Assembly (NCBI GenBank): GCA_964590495.1
Contig: CAZPWQ010000082.1
Coordinates: forward strand, 1-16,087
DNA length: 16,087 nt
DNA from: CAZPWQ01 sp964590495
GTDB lineage: Bacteria > Bacteroidota > Rhodothermia > Balneolales > Balneolaceae
Reading direction: 5' to 3'
The position numbers and the translations under genes were made by a program. Numbering within the stretch: position 1 is the first letter of the stretch; the number at the start of each line of letters is the position of its first letter. The notes below the pieces were generated by a model that saw only the letters and a list, made by a program, of their open reading frames with translations, ran no database searches and had not been told where the DNA came from. This document shows positions 1 through 6,269 of this stretch, one piece after another.

Positions 1-50
1 GCATTCGCTTTGGGAGCGAAGGGTCGCAGGTTCAAATCCTGTCTCCCCGA
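1..50 (+). tRNA. tRNA-Pro(TGG), 5' part outside window
   Basis: This is the 3' part of a tRNA. The anticodon arm pairs TTCGC with GCGAA around the loop TTTGGGA, which gives anticodon TGG (Pro). The T arm GCAGG/TTCAAAT/CCTGT follows, then the acceptor strand CTCCCCG with discriminator A at 50. CCA is not encoded. The D arm and the 5' acceptor strand lie before the window. It is the first visible gene of a same-strand tRNA cluster. Confidence 0.93.
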
Positions 51-63
51 CATATTAAATTTT

Positions 64-151
64 GAATTCTTAATTTTAAATTTTGAGTTAACGCCCAGGC
101 GCTTAAAAAATGACATTGCAATTCAAAATTCAGAATTTAAAATTTAGAATT
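64..151. repeat. AT-rich imperfect inverted repeat in tRNA spacer
   Basis: The arms 65-86 and 130-151 are near-complementary over about 22 nt with roughly two mismatches, and flank a short GC-rich centre (ACGCCCAGGCGC). The sequence is built from AATTC/AAATT words. Similar words recur at 910-945, 12281-12320 and 16021-16053, which suggests a degenerate dispersed family. It may fold as a hairpin between the Pro and Arg tRNAs, but there is no clear U-tract for an intrinsic terminator. Confidence 0.55.
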
Positions 152-159
152 GTAATTGA

Positions 160-233
160 GCGCCCGTAGCTCAACTGGATAGAGCAACGGCCTTCTAAGC
201 CGTAGGTTACAGGTTCGATTCCTGTCGGGCGTA
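160..233 (+). tRNA. tRNA-Arg(TCT)
   Basis: This is a full cloverleaf. The acceptor GCGCCCG pairs with CGGGCGT, with a G:U closing pair. The anticodon stem ACGGC/GCCGT surrounds loop CTTCTAA, giving anticodon TCT. The T arm is ACAGG/TTCGATT/CCTGT and the discriminator is A at 233. CCA is not encoded. It reads the AGA/AGG codons. Confidence 0.96.
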
Positions 234-377
234 CTGCTCGTGATCTTTGAAGTATTCAGGAATGGTCAATTCCGTAAGCCCTGATGAACAGGAAATCGCG
301 GAAAGTATTACTGAATGAACCCGGCATTATTTTTTGTTGATGTATTCAGCCGGTGCTCCATCAATATTAGGAGACAT

Positions 378-448
378 GGCGACGTGGCCGAGTGGTTAGG
401 CAGAGGTCTGCAAAACCTCGTACGGCGGTTCGAATCCGCCTGTCGCCT
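378..448 (+). tRNA. tRNA-Cys(GCA)
   Basis: This is a 71-nt cloverleaf. The acceptor GGCGACG pairs with TGTCGCC, the anticodon stem GAGGT/ACCTC surrounds loop CTGCAAA (anticodon GCA), and the T arm is GGCGG/TTCGAAT/CCGCC. The discriminator is T at 448, the expected U73 identity base of cysteine tRNAs. The 144-nt spacer before it holds no recognisable gene. Confidence 0.96.
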
Positions 449-475
449 CAATTTTTAGTCTTGAGATTTGAGTCG

Positions 476-511
476 TGAGTCTTGAGTATAAACTCCTGGA
501 CTCAAGACTCA
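476..511. repeat. Perfect 12-bp inverted repeat between tRNA-Cys and tRNA-Glu
   Basis: TGAGTCTTGAGT at 476-487 is the exact reverse complement of ACTCAAGACTCA at 500-511, with a 12-nt loop. Related words (TCTTGAG, CGACTCAC) occur at 457-475 and again at 608-645 in the next spacer. The RNA would form a strong stem between tRNA precursors. It has no long U-run, so a processing signal or a dispersed repeat is more likely than a classical terminator. Confidence 0.65.
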
Positions 512-528
512 GGTTTTATATCTGATTT

Positions 529-601
529 GCCGCGTTCGTCTAGGGGTTTAGGACGCCGCCCTTTCACGGCGGTAACACGGGTTCAAATCCCGTACGCGGT
601 A
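529..601 (+). tRNA. tRNA-Glu(TTC), copy 1
   Basis: This is a 73-nt cloverleaf. The acceptor GCCGCGT pairs with ACGCGGT, with a G:U first pair. The anticodon stem CCGCC/GGCGG surrounds loop CTTTCAC (anticodon TTC), and the T arm is ACGGG/TTCAAAT/CCCGT. The discriminator is A at 601. It is almost identical to the copy at 836-908; the only difference I see is one base in the T loop. Confidence 0.96.
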
Positions 602-655
602 CTTTTTGTCTTGAGTCTTGAGATCAGTCCTCACGACTCACAATTAAAGATTTAC

Positions 656-730
656 GGAGCTCGTAGCTCAGTTGGTTAGAGCGCCAGGTTGTGGCCCTGG
701 AGGCCGTGGGTTCAAATCCCATCGGGCTCC
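656..730 (+). tRNA. tRNA-His(GTG)
   Basis: The acceptor GAGCTCG (657-663) pairs with CGGGCTC (723-729), including one U:G pair. The extra G at 656 faces discriminator C at 730, the G-1:C73 pair that marks histidine tRNAs. The anticodon stem CCAGG/CCTGG surrounds loop TTGTGGC, giving GTG. The T arm is GTGGG/TTCAAAT/CCCAT. Confidence 0.96.
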
Positions 731-739
731 CTTTTTTAT

Positions 740-830
740 GGAACACGGATAACTCGGATCGAACGGATCTTAGCAGATTATAAGTATAAAAATCTGTGCA
801 AATCCACACCATCCGTCTCATCCGCGTTCC
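740..830. repeat. Imperfect palindromic element of GGAACACGGAT type
   Basis: The left end starts GGAACACGGATAACTCGGAT. The right end, read in reverse complement, is GGAACGCGGATGAGACGGAT, so the ends match at most positions. The centre also has self-complementary words (GCAGATT and AATCTGTGC). The whole 91-bp unit fills the spacer between tRNA-His and the second tRNA-Glu. Words of the same kind (CGGATT, GAACGGAT) recur at 6221-6269. It resembles a short dispersed palindromic repeat with no coding capacity. Confidence 0.6.
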
Positions 831-835
831 ATTCT

Positions 836-908
836 GCCGCGTTCGTCTAGGGGTTTAGGACGCCGCCCTTTCACGGCGGTAACACGGGTTCGAATCCCGT
901 ACGCGGTA
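836..908 (+). tRNA. tRNA-Glu(TTC), copy 2
   Basis: It has the same structure as the Glu tRNA at 529-601: acceptor GCCGCGT/ACGCGGT, anticodon TTC in loop CTTTCAC, discriminator A at 908. Its T loop is TTCGAAT where the first copy has TTCAAAT. This is the last tRNA of the cluster. The near identity suggests recent duplication or gene conversion. Confidence 0.96.
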
Positions 909-1182
909 CTTCAGAAATTCGAATGTTCTAAATTCGAAACAATGGTTAGCCATTTCGGATTTTAGTCATTCGTGCTTCAAATTTCTTACATATCATCAGC
1001 TTTATCTCTTACAGCACCCTTTCTCACTTGGTTATGATAAAATACCACCCCGCTCCAACAAAAAAACTACATGAAATTCCTAAATTCTTTACAAACTACC
1101 CCGTCAAAGAAAATTAAATTAATAACAGAAAGTTAAAGATTAATCTTCAATATGTATTTCTGTTAAAAGTTTTTTGATTCTT
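909..1182. other. Gene-free AT-rich spacer
   Basis: No credible coding region is visible here. Positions 910-990 contain degenerate repeat words (AAATTCGAA, TTCGAAAC, CATTCGTGC). A perfect 9-bp inverted repeat, TAACAGAAA at 1123-1131 and TTTCTGTTA at 1157-1165, lies just upstream of the promoter box that precedes the riboswitch. It could be an operator or a hairpin, but nothing else supports either role. Confidence 0.4.
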
Positions 1183-1190
1183 TAAATTTG
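1183..1190 (+). promoter_or_regulatory. Candidate Bacteroidota-type -7 promoter box
   Basis: TAAATTTG is an exact match to the TAnnTTTG -7 element of the Bacteroidota primary sigma factor. Transcription would begin about 5-7 nt downstream, at the base of the P1 stem of the TPP aptamer, which is the expected geometry. A clean TTG -33 element is not visible: the region around 1157-1165 reads TTTCTGTTA. Confidence 0.5.
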
Positions 1191-1191
1191 C

Positions 1192-1290
1192 GAGGCCGAA
1201 GGTGAGGGTGTTCTGATTTAATATCAGAACTGAGAAATACCTCCAGAACTTGAGTCCGGGTAATGCCGGCGCAAGGAATCCTTCGGCTTC
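1192..1290 (+). ncRNA. TPP riboswitch (THI element), orphan
   Basis: The conserved core of the thiamine pyrophosphate aptamer is present. It has the CTGAGA signature followed by AATACC (1229-1241), and the GAACTTGAGTCCGGGTAATG block continuing to CCGGCGCAAGGAA (1245-1278), equivalent to the E. coli thiM core. P1 is an 11-bp stem, 1192-1202 with 1280-1290, having one G:U pair. P2 uses GAGG with CCTC and encloses a P3 hairpin (GTTCTGAT with ATCAGAAC). P4/P5 are formed by CCGG...CCGG. Such aptamers normally control thiamine synthesis or uptake genes directly downstream on the same strand. None follows here: the next gene, at 1450-2208, is convergent. No clear terminator or anti-terminator is visible after 1290. 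The stems look intact, so ligand binding is plausible, but the target is unknown or lost. Confidence 0.93.
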
Positions 1291-1360
1291 GCCCTATTTT
1301 ACCCGTATCAGTTTACTCCAGACCGATATGAAAGAACGCTTTTTTCTGAATACGTGCAAA

Positions 1361-1386
1361 AGATGCTGAAATAAATTCAGCATGAC
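1361..1386. repeat. Short hairpin repeat (ATGCTGAA/TTCAGCAT)
   Basis: ATGCTGAA at 1363-1370 and TTCAGCAT at 1376-1383 form a perfect 8-bp stem around the loop ATAAA, with flank GACAC. Units of this form resemble REP-like dispersed repeats of FCB-group genomes. There is no U-tract on either side, so it is not a clear terminator. It interrupts a 13-codon reading frame (1328-1369) that begins 38 nt after the riboswitch. Confidence 0.5.
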
Positions 1387-1449
1387 ACCTTGGTTATTTG
1401 CGGTGTGGTGCTCGTGACATCAGAACTAAATCTGAACGTCTGATAGCAA

Positions 1450-2208
1450 TCATTCAACGACCGGGGCAATCTGGCCGGGAGTGATCACACCGCCGGGCAA
1501 TTCCATAATATTAATCTTGCGGAAATGAACTTCGGCGCCTTCCGATTCAGGACAAATGTAGCCTTTCTTTCGCTTGGTCGAACGGATTCCGTTGACGAAT
1601 TTTCCGTTTACGGACAGTTTAATCGTCCCGTCCACACAGACTACGATATACCTGTTCCATTCGCCCGTGCCCCTGACCCGGTTCTCCAAAGCATAACTTC
1701 TGCTTTCTATTTCAGAGAGATTATCGGGAATAGTGCCTTCCAAATCCATCACGGGAAACAGGTGTCCGTGCACATATTCTACGGGACGATCATTGATCTC
1801 AGCCCACTGAGTGTCGAGCATCTGGACCTCAATACCTCTGGGGTAGGGATTATCTTCATGAGGGGTTCCATCCGCCCAGACAAAAACGCCGGAGTTGCCC
1901 CCGGGCTCCATGTGCCACCATTCAATATCCAAAATAAAATTCTGAAATTGTTTTTTAGTCCGCATGATCCCTATCGGGTGGCCGGTGGCTTTTAGAATAC
2001 CCTCCTCGACCCGCCAGGTGTCTTCGGAAGTGTTCACATCTGTAAATCCGCTGAGATCCTCACCGTTAAAAAGTGGCTTGAAAGCCGGCACCAATTTATC
2101 CGAAAAACCTCCGATCCCGGAGGATTGTTCCTTCGATCTTACCGCTGAAGGAACGGCTGTTGCCACAGCCGATGCCAGAAGCATACTTGTGAAGTCTTTT
2201 CGATTCAT
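1450..2208 (-). CDS. Exported DUF1080 protein (3-keto-disaccharide hydrolase family)
   Basis: This 252-residue protein belongs to the DUF1080 family (PF06439), a concanavalin-like beta-sandwich. Members have been linked to hydrolysis or lyase cleavage of 3-keto-glycosides, and they often sit beside Gfo/Idh/MocA oxidoreductases. Visible family signatures are LFNGEDLSGF (46-55), W-R-V-E-E-G-I-L (65-72), GNSGVFVWAD (104-113) and GIEVQMLD (125-132). The N-terminus (NRKDF, then a hydrophobic stretch to about residue 23) looks like a twin-arginine signal with RK in place of RR, so periplasmic export is likely. One domain fills the length, as is usual for the family. The gene is read in the same direction as the oxidoreductase at 2560-3948, 351 bp downstream of it. 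The actual substrate cannot be told from sequence. Confidence 0.88.
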   Translation of the reverse strand: MNRKDFTSMLLASAVATAVPSAVRSKEQSSGIGGFSDKLVPAFKPLFNGEDLSGFTDVNTSEDTWRVEEGILKATGHPIGIMRTKKQFQNFILDIEWWHMEPGGNSGVFVWADGTPHEDNPYPRGIEVQMLDTQWAEINDRPVEYVHGHLFPVMDLEGTIPDNLSEIESRSYALENRVRGTGEWNRYIVVCVDGTIKLSVNGKFVNGIRSTKRKKGYICPESEGAEVHFRKINIMELPGGVITPGQIAPVVE

Positions 2209-2290
2209 TTATTTGTCAGATTTTTATATGCAAACTAAAATGCTAACCACTTATTTGCTGGCCCAGAATGATTAATTTTTGAGCTTGCAA

Positions 2291-2492
2291 GAAATCCCCC
2301 TTCCGCCGGCAGTCGGACACGGTAGCAAAGGGGGAATTAAAGGGGGTTGTTAGACCATCTTTGTGAAAGAAATGGAGCTTGAATCCAACTATACCTTCAT
2401 TGTTACAATTATTGTTGTCGCGATGATTAAGTCGTCACCATAGAAACAACCCCCGCGGCTAAAGCCGCACCCCCTTTTTTAAGGGGGAATTT
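2291..2492. repeat. Composite inverted repeat with C5/G5 tracts
   Basis: The spacer between the DUF1080 gene and the Tat oxidoreductase is filled by a nested inverted repeat. The inner arms GGGGGTTGTT (2342-2351) and AACAACCCCC (2445-2454) are perfectly complementary. The outer ends AAATCCCCCTT (2292-2302) and AAGGGGGAATTT (2481-2492) are nearly so. Each arm carries a second motif: CGCCGGC on the left, and a perfect stem GCGGCT/AGCCGC (2455-2468) on the right. It looks like a MITE-like or dispersed palindromic element without a gene. I see no target-site duplication. Confidence 0.6.
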
Positions 2493-2559
2493 ATTGCCGA
2501 AAATAATTACCAGAATATTTACACCGCACCAATCACCTACGGCCCTCCGTCTGCCGATT

Positions 2560-3948
2560 TTACGATATCGGTTTGATTTCATAGCGCTGCGTTGAAGACG
2601 GAGGTGTTCCCACCTTCGGCGGCATAAAAGGAACGCCTGTTACCGTACCGAATTCATAGGTGTCTATATCAGGTCCCAGGCGTAGATCGGAGTTTACTAC
2701 TTCCTCCCATGCGATCTCCCTGCCGGTATATGCCGACATAGTGCCCATGAGCGCCATGCGTGTGGAGTTAACCATGACTTCAGAATCATTGATGTAATTG
2801 CCGGTCCGGATCGCCGTGACCAGTTCGATATGTTCTTGTACGTAAGGATCCTTCACCGCCCATTCCGAATCAGAACCATTGTCATCCGGATAGGGATATT
2901 CCCAGATAAGTTCACCCTTATGATTGTACAGCGAACCGGTTGCATCGGCATAACCTTTGGTCCCTGTGATATGCTGCACCTTATTATGATGGGTGTCGTT
3001 AATCTGTCGTGTGGCACAGTGGACCCTTCGTCCGTCGTCGTACTCATAGGAGACGCTGAAATGATCGTACTTATTACCGGAAACTTGCTGAGAAGCACCA
3101 CCATATCCGATAGCTTTTGTCGGAAAGTCACCCATATGCCAATTCATAACATCCAGTTCGTGAATAAACTGCTCCACGAAATGATCGCCGGACAACCAGG
3201 TAAAGCTTTGCCAGTTACGCAGCATATATTCCATGTCGGACCATCCCGGCTGACGCTCAACCCACCAGATTGCCCCGCCGTTTCGCAGAATATTGGCGCT
3301 GATTACATCTCCGATTTGCCCATCGGCCACCCGCCGCTGGGTTTCAATGAAATCTTTCTGATACCTCCTGATAGTACCACTGACAATGTTCAGACCCTTT
3401 TCTTTAGCTTTTTGAGTGGTTTCCATCATTTGCCGGGCGCCGAAGGGATCCACAGCCACGGGTTTTTCCTGAAATATATGTTTTCCCGCATCAATAGCCG
3501 CTGCAACATGCACCGGACGAAAATGAGGCGGAGTGGCAAACAAGACAATATCGACACCGGCATCAATTACTTTTTGATAGCTGTCAAAACCTACGAAACA
3601 GTTTTCTTCGGGGACCTCCACATCACGCGCCTTGCTGAGAACATCTTTGGTTTTCAGCAGTTGGTCTTCAAAAACATCACCAAGAGCTACAATCTCCAGG
3701 TTGGGTCCGGCATCGATAAAATTGACTGCCGCACCGGTACCTCTTCCCCCGCATCCTACAAGTCCCGCCCTGAGCGGCTTTCCATCCGGAGCTTCATTCA
3801 GCAGTGAGAGTTGGCTGTCTTTCCGCAGGTTTTTTAATGAACCCGTACTGGCGCAGCTCGATAGTAAACTTGCAGCACCCATTGCTCCGACTGCTCCCCA
3901 TGCAGCGGTTGAAAGAAATTCTCGGCGGCTTTGATTATTTTCAGACAT
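2560..3948 (-). CDS. Tat-exported Gfo/Idh/MocA family oxidoreductase
   Basis: This 462-residue NAD(P)-dependent sugar oxidoreductase has an export signal. The N-terminus holds SRREFL (twin arginines R8-R9), a hydrophobic stretch and a lipobox-like LSSC ending at Cys32, so it is probably a Tat-dependent lipoprotein. The Rossmann motif GxGxxG is at 65-70 (GCGGRG). The family EKP motif, whose lysine is catalytic, is at 161-163. A conserved His/Asp pair, H263 and D266, lies in the sequence IHELDVMNW, where the family places its second catalytic residues. Exported members of this family carry a tightly bound cofactor and oxidise or reduce glycosides outside the cytoplasm. The next gene downstream encodes a DUF1080 protein, fitting 3-keto-glycoside formation followed by cleavage. 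The cytoplasmic relative at 4156 is divergent. The substrate is not known. Confidence 0.93.
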   Translation of the reverse strand: MSENNQSRREFLSTAAWGAVGAMGAASLLSSCASTGSLKNLRKDSQLSLLNEAPDGKPLRAGLVGCGGRGTGAAVNFIDAGPNLEIVALGDVFEDQLLKTKDVLSKARDVEVPEENCFVGFDSYQKVIDAGVDIVLFATPPHFRPVHVAAAIDAGKHIFQEKPVAVDPFGARQMMETTQKAKEKGLNIVSGTIRRYQKDFIETQRRVADGQIGDVISANILRNGGAIWWVERQPGWSDMEYMLRNWQSFTWLSGDHFVEQFIHELDVMNWHMGDFPTKAIGYGGASQQVSGNKYDHFSVSYEYDDGRRVHCATRQINDTHHNKVQHITGTKGYADATGSLYNHKGELIWEYPYPDDNGSDSEWAVKDPYVQEHIELVTAIRTGNYINDSEVMVNSTRMALMGTMSAYTGREIAWEEVVNSDLRLGPDIDTYEFGTVTGVPFMPPKVGTPPSSTQRYEIKPIS

Positions 3949-4155
3949 AGAAGTTGAGCCCTTGTTATAATTTGTTGTGTTTACTTATCAGCTAATTAAA
4001 GAAAAAAAACCTATCAATAAAAAGAGATTGCTGTTATTTTCCTTTATTGATTTGATATTTTTTATCCCTTTTCCACATTATTTGGTTTTATCTCCTGTTT
4101 AAAATCAAGTACCGAAAAGTGAAAAAATAATTTTTCAACTTAATTGATTCTGATT
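3949..4155. promoter_or_regulatory. Divergent AT-rich intergenic region between two Gfo/Idh/MocA genes
   Basis: These 207 bp separate two divergently read oxidoreductase genes and must hold promoters for both, unless they are read from further away. The region is very AT-rich, with poly-A and poly-T runs. I could not find a convincing TTG plus TAnnTTTG pair on either strand, so no exact promoter is called. Confidence 0.4.
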
Positions 4156-5226
4156 ATGGCTAAAAACACTATCAATGTTTTAGTAGCAGGCTGCGGAAAT
4201 ATGGGTTCCTCTCATGCAAGAGCTTATCACAGGCTTTCCGATTTTAATATTTCGGGATTGGTCAGCCGCGGCCCGGAAAGCAGGGAAAAGCTGTCATCCG
4301 AACTTGGGGGACTGCCGACATTCGATGACTTTGAAGACGCTCTCCGCCGGACTAAACCGGATGCCGTCTCCATTAATACTTACCAGGACACGCACGCCGA
4401 TTATGCCATTAAAGCATTGAATCACGGAGCTCATGTGTTTGTTGAAAAACCATTGGCCGAGACCGTAAGGAAAGCTGAGGAAGTGGTTTTAGCGGCAGAG
4501 AAAGCCGGCAAAAAATTACTGGTTGGATATATCCTGCGGCATCATCCCGGCTGGAAACAGTTCGTGGAACAAAGCCGGAAGCTGGGCAAGCCGCTGGTGA
4601 TGCGAATGAACCTGAACCAGCAGAGTACCGGTCCGGAGTGGCAGGTCCATAAGAACCTGATGTCTGCGATGTCACCTATTGTGGATTGCGGAGTACACTA
4701 TGTCGATATGATGTGCCAGATGACGGGAGCCAGTCCAACGCACGTGCATGCCATCGGGGCACGTCTTACCGAAGAGATCTCACCGGACATGTATAACTAC
4801 GGACAACTCCAGGTAACCTTTGACGATGGCTCTGTGGGATGGTATGAGTCGGGCTGGGGACCGATGATGAGTGAATCGGCATATTTCATCAAGGATGTTA
4901 TTGGTCCCAAAGGAAGCATCAGCATCCAAAAAATTACGCACGATACTCCCCCGGGAAGCTCCGCCGATATTGAGGAGCATACAAAAGTAAATCAGCTGTT
5001 ACGGCATTATACGGATGCAGGGGAAAATGGCAGCGACGAAGTACTGGAAACTCCGGCTGAGCCGGGTCATGATGAACTATGCTTTTATGAGCAGCAATAT
5101 TTCCTCAAAGCTATCCGGGAGAATATTGATCTCTCCGATCATATGAGGGCAGCAGTGCAGACCCTGCAGATTGTATTGGCCTGTGATGAGTCGGTTAAGA
5201 CAGGTAAAAAAGTGGCTTTAAAATGA
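4156..5226 (+). CDS. Cytoplasmic Gfo/Idh/MocA family oxidoreductase
   Basis: This is a 356-residue NAD(P)-dependent oxidoreductase of the glucose-fructose oxidoreductase/inositol dehydrogenase family, with no signal peptide. I chose the ATG at 4156. A TTG four codons upstream is in frame but would add only MILI. The Rossmann motif AGCGNMG is at residues 11-17, the EKP motif at 97-99, and a His/Asp pair (H181, D184) in DCGVHYVDMM. Its neighbours are an exported paralogue on the opposite strand and a DUF72 gene 70 bp downstream on the same strand, so it may be co-transcribed with the latter. A likely job is redox conversion of a sugar or keto-sugar imported from the periplasm, but the family is too broad for a substrate call. 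Confidence 0.93.
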   Translation: MAKNTINVLVAGCGNMGSSHARAYHRLSDFNISGLVSRGPESREKLSSELGGLPTFDDFEDALRRTKPDAVSINTYQDTHADYAIKALNHGAHVFVEKPLAETVRKAEEVVLAAEKAGKKLLVGYILRHHPGWKQFVEQSRKLGKPLVMRMNLNQQSTGPEWQVHKNLMSAMSPIVDCGVHYVDMMCQMTGASPTHVHAIGARLTEEISPDMYNYGQLQVTFDDGSVGWYESGWGPMMSESAYFIKDVIGPKGSISIQKITHDTPPGSSADIEEHTKVNQLLRHYTDAGENGSDEVLETPAEPGHDELCFYEQQYFLKAIRENIDLSDHMRAAVQTLQIVLACDESVKTGKKVALK

Positions 5227-5296
5227 TGGAACCGCCTTTAAACTGTAGTTGTTCGTTTATCATAAAACTAATCAAAACATTTTATTTCAAGACACT

Positions 5297-6190
5297 ATGA
5301 AATTTGGCAGCGTTAAAGATCCCGATCCTGCGAATCTGTCCTTACCGGACGATCATCCCGAAACCGCTGAAGTATTGTCCAAAAACGAAAATTCCGGAAA
5401 GCCTGAAATATATGTCGGCTGTGCAAAGTGGAACCGGAAAGATTTGAAAAACTTTTATCCGCGGGGAACTAAAGACGAACTGGAATATTATGCCTCGCAA
5501 TTTAATGCCGTTGAACTCAATGCTACTTTCTATCGTAATTTTCCTGCCGGTCAGATAGCCGCCTGGCGTGCTCAGGTGCCTGCTGAATTTCGATTCTTCC
5601 CGAAAGTCTATCAGCAGGTGAGTCATAGAAAGTGGCTTTCCGGTGTAAAGGATGCTACCGAAGAGTATCTTGACAGTGTAGCTCATTTCAAGGAAAACCT
5701 GGGAACCATCTTTCTTCAGCTGCGGGATAATTTCAAGCCCAAATTTTTTGACAGGGTTCAGGATTTTATTGAGTTCTGGCCTGAGGGATTTCCATTGGCT
5801 GTGGAGTTCCGCCATCCCGACTGGTTTCATGATCCGGCCGTTGCCGAAGATCTTTATCAGCTGCTGGAGGAAAATAATATAGCCAACCTGATTGTCGATA
5901 CTGCCGGCGAAAGGGAGCTGATGCATATGCGGCTGACCAACAATGAAGCTTTTATCCGGTATGTTGGTGCCAATCATCCCAGCGATTATACCAGGCTGGA
6001 GGATTGGGTTGGACGCCTGAAAAAATGGAAGGAACAGGGTTTGACTAATATTCATTTTTTTGTGCACCAAAATGAAGAACGGGCATCACCGCTGCTGGCT
6101 GCCCATTTTATTAGGAACCTGAATAGCGAAATCGGGAGTAATCTTAAGATCCCAAAAACTCAAAATAGTGGACAAGAAGATCTGTTTTGA
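5297..6190 (+). CDS. DUF72 family protein (YecE-like)
   Basis: This 297-residue protein belongs to the DUF72 family (PF01904), a TIM-barrel fold with unknown biochemical role. Family hallmarks are YVGCAKWNRKDL near residue 39, YASQFNAVELNATFYR, FRFFPKVYQQVSHRKWL, IFLQLRDNFKP and AVEFRHPDWF. No signal peptide or membrane segment is visible. I chose the ATG at 5297; a TTG 16 codons upstream is in frame, but its extra residues do not look like the family. The first roughly 38 residues and the tail after residue 275 are low-complexity extensions beyond the conserved domain. It follows the Gfo/Idh/MocA gene by 70 bp on the same strand, so an operon is possible. It ends convergent to the methyltransferase gene. 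Confidence 0.9.
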   Translation: MKFGSVKDPDPANLSLPDDHPETAEVLSKNENSGKPEIYVGCAKWNRKDLKNFYPRGTKDELEYYASQFNAVELNATFYRNFPAGQIAAWRAQVPAEFRFFPKVYQQVSHRKWLSGVKDATEEYLDSVAHFKENLGTIFLQLRDNFKPKFFDRVQDFIEFWPEGFPLAVEFRHPDWFHDPAVAEDLYQLLEENNIANLIVDTAGERELMHMRLTNNEAFIRYVGANHPSDYTRLEDWVGRLKKWKEQGLTNIHFFVHQNEERASPLLAAHFIRNLNSEIGSNLKIPKTQNSGQEDLF

Positions 6191-6220
6191 TTGTATATTA
6201 TCGGGATATTTCTCTTTCTT

Positions 6221-6269
6221 AGCCGCGGAATGGCACTGATTTATTACGGATTATATGTAGAACGGATAG
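6221..6269. repeat. Degenerate copy of the CGGAT-type repeat
   Basis: The spacer between the convergent DUF72 and methyltransferase genes contains GCCGCGGAATGGCACTGATT, ACGGATTATA and GAACGGATAG. These are the same kind of words as the palindromic element at 740-830, but without a clean second arm. The rest of this 231-bp spacer holds only a short stem (GGGAGC at 6350-6355 with GCTCCC at 6359-6364) and no gene. Confidence 0.3.

Noticed and set aside
482..821. Two 65-residue frames over the tRNA cluster (482-679 on +, 624-821 on -)
   Set aside because: Both run through intact tRNA genes and spacer repeats and have no coding character.
1070..1135. 21-codon frame starting MKFLNSLQTT before the riboswitch
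   Set aside because: It is short and AT-driven, with no ribosome site and no downstream gene, and cannot be told from chance.
2830..3807. 325-residue open frame on the + strand
   Set aside because: It lies wholly antisense to the Tat oxidoreductase, which has clear family motifs. Its own translation shows no domain.
4144..4155. TTG start adding four residues to the cytoplasmic oxidoreductase
   Set aside because: The ATG at 4156 gives the usual family N-terminus, and the extra residues are not family-like.
5342..6070. 242-residue open frame on the - strand
   Set aside because: It is antisense to the DUF72 gene and has no recognisable motif, so it is a shadow of the real gene.
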